From the NCBI GenBank assembly GCA_026075535.2, contig AP026542.1:6820001-6884000 (forward strand): 64,000 bases of DNA, in the 5' to 3' direction. The stretch comes from Tricholoma matsutake. Its lineage: Eukaryota > Basidiomycota > Agaricomycetes > Agaricales > Tricholomataceae. The position numbers were made by a program, and so were the translations under genes. The notes beneath the pieces were generated by a model that was given only the letters and a program-made list of their open reading frames with translations, was not told the origin of the DNA and made no database searches. This document shows, one piece after another, positions 58,057 to 64,000 of this stretch (within the stretch, counting starts at the first letter, position 1; every line of letters begins with the position of its first letter).

Positions 58057-61000
58057 ATGTCAGACACCTTGTTCAACGCGAAACGAACGAGATCTCAACT
58101 CACCCTACCAGACGACATACTCCATATATCTGAGCGGTCCCCAATGAAGGACGCACGAATTGCACTTCGAAATCATAGCACTGAAGTCACGAGGTCATAC
58201 AAGGATTCCAGCGAATCCGATGATGACATTCTTTTGTCTCCAGGAAAGCACATTCAATCGTCCAAGGACAGTCAACAGCGCGCCATTCTTGTGCCTAAAC
58301 GCTCCGCCTCTCCACCATTACGAGATGAATACGCGTCTCATTCCGAATCTCCTTCTGATAGACGCGCTCTGAAACGCATCAAGCGTGATGTTGATGTGGA
58401 CCAGGATGGGCAATGCCGCGATGAGAATATCACCAGGATCGAATCTCGACCCCCTTCCGCCCATTCACGCAGCGCTTCTCAACCGAACATGGGACATTCA
58501 TCACATGCACGGTCTGGTTTAAGCCAACCACCAGCATCGGCATTAAGAACGAGCCCTGTCCCTGGCAAGGACAGGGCTCGCTCGGTCCCCCTTTTCCCCT
58601 CATCCTCCTCTGTCCCCCACATTGATCTCAGGTACCCACCACCTTCTCCACGGCGAACGCGTTCGCGATCTCCATCCAAAGAGAGGGGAAATAAATTGAT
58701 GATCACATCAGGGCCGATTCAAGTTGCTAAGTTGGAGACCATTCCAGATGATAACAGACCAGAGACGCATGCGGATGACCCAATTATGGCGTCATCAGCA
58801 CCGTTGCTGACTTTAGATGATCACGCCAGAAAAAATGCCAACCAGGAAAGAACTATGGACAGACGAGAAACTACAAATGATACTGCAAATGATTGCAGTG
58901 CCCGACCCTCAATACCGACCGTTCATGAACCACCCTCCACACCGGCAACCACTCAACCACTCACTTTGGCGTTCCCCTTATCCCCATTGACTCCGCTCCC
59001 TCCGACGCCTCTGCCCTCCAGCGCCATAACCAGTTCGAAAGATCGACACATAACAGCGGGACGGGAAATTGATGAAGATGAGGGTGACGATGTACGTTGC
59101 TATCGAACTTCCCAGATTATTATTCCACGCCGTGGTCTTACCTAAATGTAATATTAGGATGACGCGATGGTTATATCTTCACAAGGATCCAAGGTGTTGC
59201 CACCTGAGAAGACAAGGAACATTCGTCTTCCTCGCCCTTCCAGCGTAGTAAGCTTTTCCTCTGTTACGAGTATCAACCGTCCGTCTGCGTCAACTCTCGA
59301 ACCAAAGAGTACGACTCTGATGGGTCCTCCATCAACAGTTCCTGCAGGTACGCAATTTCTACCTGTTGGGACGACCAAGCCGTTGCCCATCGCTGAAAAA
59401 CAAGCTCCATCAAAGCCACCTGTGACGAATGCATTCACAGTTCTCATGGAGCAGGCACACAAAGGTAAAAGAACGGATCAATCGAAGAGAAAAGAAAAGA
59501 CCAATTCAGTCAGAAGTGGGAACTCATCATCTTCCCTCGCAACGATTGTTCCAAAGCAGAAGGGTAGAAGTGAAGAAATGGGACGGCCGAAGATTTCGAT
59601 TAAGGCAAAGATGCGGCCAAAAGAAAAAGTCAAGCTGAAGCCTAAACCCATCTCCACTGCGGTCAGCATTACTGATGACGACGATGGGCATTCGCCGCCG
59701 CCGAGGGCCGTTTCCCCCACGAATATTTCCGAATTCGGCCATCTTCCTATCGCAGCTCCAAAGGATCTGCCAATGGATGCTGCTTGTGCAGCCGGGGGTG
59801 ATGTTGACATGACCTCGCCAGAAATGCATTCCCCTCCGAACGCATTCCAACTCGATCGTCCGTCCACACCCCCGCAGACAGATCTCCCTGTGTCAGCTAG
59901 TCCAGTAATGGGTCTTCGCCCCCAGTCAAACGTTGCGCATGTCCTAGATCTCTCAGAAGCACCAACCCCAGCTGCCATTGAGCAGTTGACTACTGCTGAG
60001 CCGAAGCCCCATCCTCTCGCCTCTCCCATACAATCCGAAACATCCCCAATCCGCAGCGAAACAACCTCCACCAATGTCGATATCCCCAATATACGTTTGG
60101 AGGCTCCCAACGTCAACTCTCTGCCTGCCCCAAGAACTCCTGCGAGTAAATTACCTCTTGTCAAGAAAATACATTTGATTGCGGCCACAGATCGTGTCAC
60201 AAGGCGTATGTCCCAAAGGCAGAGAGAGAAACAAGCTGAAACGTCAAGCCAGGGTATGTTCGTAGTATGGTTAGCGAACTTGACTAATCTACTATAGCAC
60301 CGCACACCGCGCCGTCTACTCACCGAAGGATGATTCGAAAGAAACATTTATACCCCGTGGGCTTGGAACCAAGGATGGAGAGCGCGTCTATAATTGCCCA
60401 AGAATACCCACAAGATACCGAGGTTTCTACGACGAGTCCATCGGATGTAGTGACTGATCCAGTTTTTGAGAAGCCTGTTCCCCCTGGACCACCTATGAAC
60501 CTCAGTTCCTCAATTCGCAGGGTTTCGAAGGTGCCACAAAGTACAGTTGCTAGACCGACAAGTTCGAGTACCGCGAAGGTTGTACTTCCCAAGATACCTT
60601 CGAAAACCAAGTTTCCTTCAAAACCAGCATCGCCTTTATCCACAAGACTTGTAAGATCTACATCCATGATCTCTACGCGGCCACCGGGTATGTTTTTGCC
60701 TTCTTGGAGGGTGGTATACTAACGTGACCTACTCGACCAGGCGGGCTAGCACGTACATTTACGGGGCTTAGTAATAATCAAGGCTCATCATTATCGACTT
60801 TAGCAAATGCACTCGAGAAACTCAGAATGCCGCCACCTGAAAGACCTAATACCAGCATGGGCTTCAACAGAGAGTTGGATGTAGATCGTGACCCCGAACC
60901 CGCGAAGTGCAGCGCAGACGATTCCTCTATTGGAGGGCACGTGGTGGAGGGTACGATATTGAAGAGAACTGTAAGTGTGGAGTCCGCAGAATCAGACGCA

Positions 61001-62405
61001 GGAAGCTCTGGAAGTGCTCATACCCAAGGCGCTTCTTCGGGGCGCGGACCATTACATTTCGAGCAGAATTCTTCTGGTCTGTTCAGTAGGGAACATGTGG
61101 GCTCCGCAAAACTTTATTCTGGGTCTGGGTCGGTCATGAGGGGTGGTAAAACAACCAGCTCGCTTCAGCCCAGACCGCGTATCTTTGGCATGGGCACTTT
61201 TGGTAGTGGAAGGATGCCAAAAGCCAGTCGCAAAACCAGCTTGCCTAGTGTGATGGCAAGTCCCGTCAAAAGCAATGGAACTGCGGATGTTGTGGAAGAG
61301 GCTGATATGGATTGCAGTGGTTTTGATGCTGCACGTCCCAGCCATACGGATCCGTTGTCTGTCCCAGGTCTCGCAGTAGGTGGAGAGCTGGAGCCACCGG
61401 CCAGGAAGAGCCCATCAAGAAGGGTTTCTTTAGCTTCACAAGCCCTTTCTCAGTCACTGAGCTCCTTGCCTTCAAAGCAGACGCAGGTGATGGGTCCACC
61501 TACGACACCACCAAATCGGCGGCCTGGTTTGAGGAGCTCGAGCAGCAGTTATCCTTCGTCGACATCTTTGGCTTCTCGCCAGGTACCCAACCCTCCTGTC
61601 AAAGGCGATGTTGGAGGTCACGTTACGTCTGAGAAGTCGGTGGAACACACGACCGCTCCTTCAAACATGGCCCAGGAATCGTTGAAGATTCTACAAGATT
61701 GTGTGATCTTCGTGGACGTAAGGACGGATGATGGGGACGAAGCTGGTTCCCTGTTTATGGAAATGCTAGAAGTTGTAGGCGCTAAGGTACGTTTCGTTTT
61801 AGATATATTCGCTCATGCTTCTAGCTTGGAATGGGCTTCTCAGATCCTAACCCGTGTCGGTCAAACATGCACTCACATTATTTATAAAAATGGATTAGTG
61901 AGTACGTTGACTCGTTATCGGTACGTTCGGCGCTCGATTTTCCAGGCAGCCCCACGTTTAAATGCGTAAAAACAGATCGCTCCGAGACCCAAAGCCCCTC
62001 GTTGTCGGTATTGCTTGGGTGGTGGAGTGTGTCGAACAGAGACGACGAGTCGATGAGGCCAAGTTTATTGTCAACCTGGACGGCGTCAACGTCGCCGGCA
62101 CAAATAAGGTTGATATCTTCATATAAATTGTTACGCCTTATTGACGAGCTGAGTTTAATAGCGACGACGGTCTATGTTACCAAAGTTGATAAGGCGAGAG
62201 GCCGGAGGAACAAGTTCTTCGGATGTCGAACGAGATCGGCAGGGAATTGAATCCGATCAATCTATGGACGGATCTTCTTCATGTAGGTTCTGAGTTCCTT
62301 CTTGAAACTACGCTAATACCTTTGGCCCCAGCGATGATCATGGATGAAGAACTGACTCCTCTGGAACTGGCACGTCGGCGAAGGACCGGCTTCCGGACTC
62401 TATAG
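58057..62405 (+). CDS. BRCT-domain protein, large and mostly disordered
   Basis: Eight exons: 58057-59091, 59158-60253, 60298-60687, 60741-61786, 61844-61920, 61976-62108, 62162-62282 and 62332-62405. The total is 3972 nt, 1323 residues, with every junction in phase and introns of 44-66 nt. Residues 1 to about 1150 are Ser/Pro/Thr-rich and low complexity with many SP/TP sites and basic nuclear-signal-like runs (LKRIKRD). A conserved-looking block LANALEKLRMPPPERPNTSM follows exon 4's start. A single BRCT domain lies at about 1153-1259 (LQDCVIFVDVRTDDGDEAGS, VGAKILTRVGQTCTHIIYKN, then PKPLVVGIAWVVECVEQRRR with the signature Trp). BRCT domains bind phosphopeptides in DNA-damage and cell-cycle complexes, so a nuclear role is likely. 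The specific function is not known; microcephalin-like or checkpoint-adaptor proteins are possible relatives. Confidence 0.9.
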
Positions 62406-62684
62406 TTATTTTCCTGGAATTGCTTGATCCCCATGATTTAAGTTGATTCGTCCTCTTAATCCGATTTGTTCCCTTATTATAAGTTAGCTTATAGTACAAG
62501 ATCTACTTTGTACCCAGTATTGAATGATATAAGGATCAGTAATACCGTCGCTATTCCCCGACTTGATGTGCCATAGCTTGCATGCTCGTTTACTGGTCCC
62601 AGGCAAGACCTCGCAATGGTGCATCCATTACGCCGCCGATGCTACAGGAGAGGGAGGTGGATGCGGTTTCATCCTTGGCATCAT
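62406..62684. other. Convergent 3' intergenic spacer
   Basis: 279 bp between the stop codons of the BRCT gene and the glycosyltransferase gene. It must hold both 3' untranslated regions; no other feature is seen. Confidence 0.7.
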
Positions 62685-63988
62685 TCAGCCGTCGCGACGG
62701 CACCCACCAGGTAGCAAGAAGCGGAATTTATCTGCGTTGTCGATTAGAAACCGTGGCAATCCAACGGCAGTGGTGATACTTGATTTGAAACCATCAGCAC
62801 TGTTATTTGTTCATTACTAATGGATGTCTTACGGTTCGAGGCTCATCTGCGACAAGAGATCAAGATACTAAAAGACATTTAACCTATAGTTAATTAGAGT
62901 GATTAGTGAACACTCACGTTGTATGCTTCCGGTAACATCCCAAAAATATCTTTACCTCGGCAAATAATATCCTGAATTCTGGCGGGATCGAGAAGCTCCA
63001 TCCGTCCACCAAGGCGGTCAGAGTGCGAGAATCCCTGCATCTTGACAATGTACTCTGGAATGGTTCGGAAGCAGTAACTGCAATGCCAGCCTGAGTCAGC
63101 CAACAAGCGGTTGCTACTCTTCGAGTGCCGATAATAGCTATCGGGACGCCAGACGTGTACACTAGCACGCCAACTGGATAGGCCCAAGTACCATTCAAAA
63201 CTGCAATAATAGAAATTACTCATTTGTATGCCCCTACGTTCAGAAAACATACCTGTACAAGAAGTTCCGCAGTTGGAGGTGTATCGACTGACCAAAGTCG
63301 CAAGCCTTGAGAAGTGCCACTGTGTGGCTGGAGGGGATCTCGTCGACGTCAGACATCAGGACAAGGTTCCTTGTTTCAGGTGGCAGGTTCCGAAAATGAG
63401 AACGAAGTAATGCGGTCATGGAGTCACGCGTCGACGCTTCTACATCCCACGCAGATTGTCCAGCTTTTAACAGAAACCCGGGCGAACTGGTGGCATGTTA
63501 GAACTCTCCAATGTGTGGGTCTAGGTCGCCACTTACAAGTGATAGATAATCTTCTCCTCGAACTTGGAGAACCGAGCGCGATTTTGAGCAAAGTAGGTCT
63601 GCTTGGGCCGCCCAGTGAACGTAGCATTTGATTCTACAATGAAGAAATTGTCGACAACCGAGTCCAGCTCGTTCATCCGAATTTCGAGCAAATCGAGTTC
63701 GCTGCTCATGAGAACAGCATCCATCACTTTGATGCTCTGTGGATCTACGTTTTCCTTCCATCCATGTAGCTGACATGCATGGGAATCCATGGACATGCCT
63801 TCCGCATAGTAGTGGGGAATGACTTCCTTGGGACCATCTGCAGCGTCCCAGAGAGGCCTCGTCGCATAGGACAGGGTGTTTTTAATCTGATACTGGTTCT
63901 CGGAGATGTAGTAGAGAGTAATAATTGAAAATAGCACTGTCGGAATGAGAATAATTCGGAACCTAATGCGTCGAAAAAGCGTGGTCAT
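62685..63988 (-). CDS. Glycosyltransferase family 17 protein (beta-1,4-GlcNAc transferase-like)
   Basis: Five exons on the minus strand: 63537-63988, 63253-63486, 62918-63200, 62833-62867 and 62685-62799 (372 residues). The last acceptor is ambiguous: a CAG at 62800 gives a 33-nt intron, whereas an AAG at 62779 gives a 54-nt intron and seven fewer residues, both in frame. The start is ATG 63988. N-terminal residues of about 7-27 ([18 protein letters not shown]) form a signal anchor, so a type II Golgi membrane protein is expected. Family 17 landmarks: [46 protein letters not shown] with the DVD metal-binding motif, [22 protein letters not shown] and the terminal FRFLLPGGC. Relatives such as MGAT3 add bisecting GlcNAc to N-glycans; substrate use in fungi is uncertain. 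Confidence 0.93.
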
Positions 63989-64000
63989 CAAATGGCAAGG

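Noticed and set aside
57669..58076. 135-codon minus-strand ORF as a separate gene
   Set aside because: It overlaps the NAD kinase upstream exon region in a different frame and the BRCT start; the alternative frame containing [12 protein letters not shown] joins the kinase better.
59478..60347. Minus-strand 289-codon ORF
   Set aside because: It lies opposite exon 2 of the BRCT gene, crosses that gene's intron, and has shadow-like composition.

Overview
This is eukaryotic, almost certainly basidiomycete (Agaricomycetes-type) fungal DNA. The intact genes carry many 43-57 nt introns with GTRNGT donors. The mobile DNA consists of Ty3/Gypsy chromoviruses (integrase plus C-terminal chromodomain) and a Rep/helicase Helitron. 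The species cannot be named from the sequence alone.

The window has two compartments. Positions 1 to about 52.97 kb are repeats and dead mobile elements. Positions 53-64 kb are a compact, CpG-retaining gene neighbourhood: a small unknown protein with a GC-AG intron (55.56-56.11 kb, +), NAD kinase (56.34 to about 57.85 kb, -), a large BRCT-domain protein with eight exons (58.06-62.41 kb, +) and a family 17 glycosyltransferase (62.69-63.99 kb, -). NAD kinase and the BRCT gene are divergent. The other two neighbouring pairs are convergent, with 220-280 bp between them.

The repeat compartment, left to right. (a) 0.4-5.1 kb: eleven dispersed copies of a short module that on the minus strand encodes EQLLAGWK-like peptides, with intron-like spacers, suggesting a decayed repeated-exon gene. 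(b) 2.63-2.95 kb: a hAT-type palindromic MITE with a perfect 8-bp target duplication. (c) 6.7-11.3 kb: a decayed Gypsy element (IV). (d) 11.4-12.1 kb: a large CACTG-ended foldback element. (e) 12.1-16.9 kb: degenerate DNA with a 1-kb family-4 LTR-like element that holds a solo LTR. (f) 16.9-24.15 kb: Helitron fragments split by complete chromovirus I (17530-23751). (g) 24.17-52.97 kb: a Helitron of about 9 kb before insertions, now expanded by chromovirus II (27119-38304, itself carrying four further insertions), chromovirus III (41700-49405) and one solo LTR. Target-site duplications define nearly every insertion, so the order of events can be read.

Three cross-cutting observations stand out. 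First, decay is overwhelmingly CpG to TpG/CpA: all 14 differences between the LTRs of element I lie at CpG sites, and every in-frame stop in its 1306-codon pol frame is TGA. Second, all three chromovirus families have a 10-11 nt sequence starting 2 nt inside the element that is complementary to the predicted transcript start 32-35 nt downstream of a TATA box. This is the Tf1/sushi-type self-priming layout. Third, element III carries an antisense accessory ORF (42506-43494) between its chromodomain and 3' LTR. Coordinates of domains in decayed elements are approximate; host exon boundaries come from reading frame and splice consensus, without transcripts.
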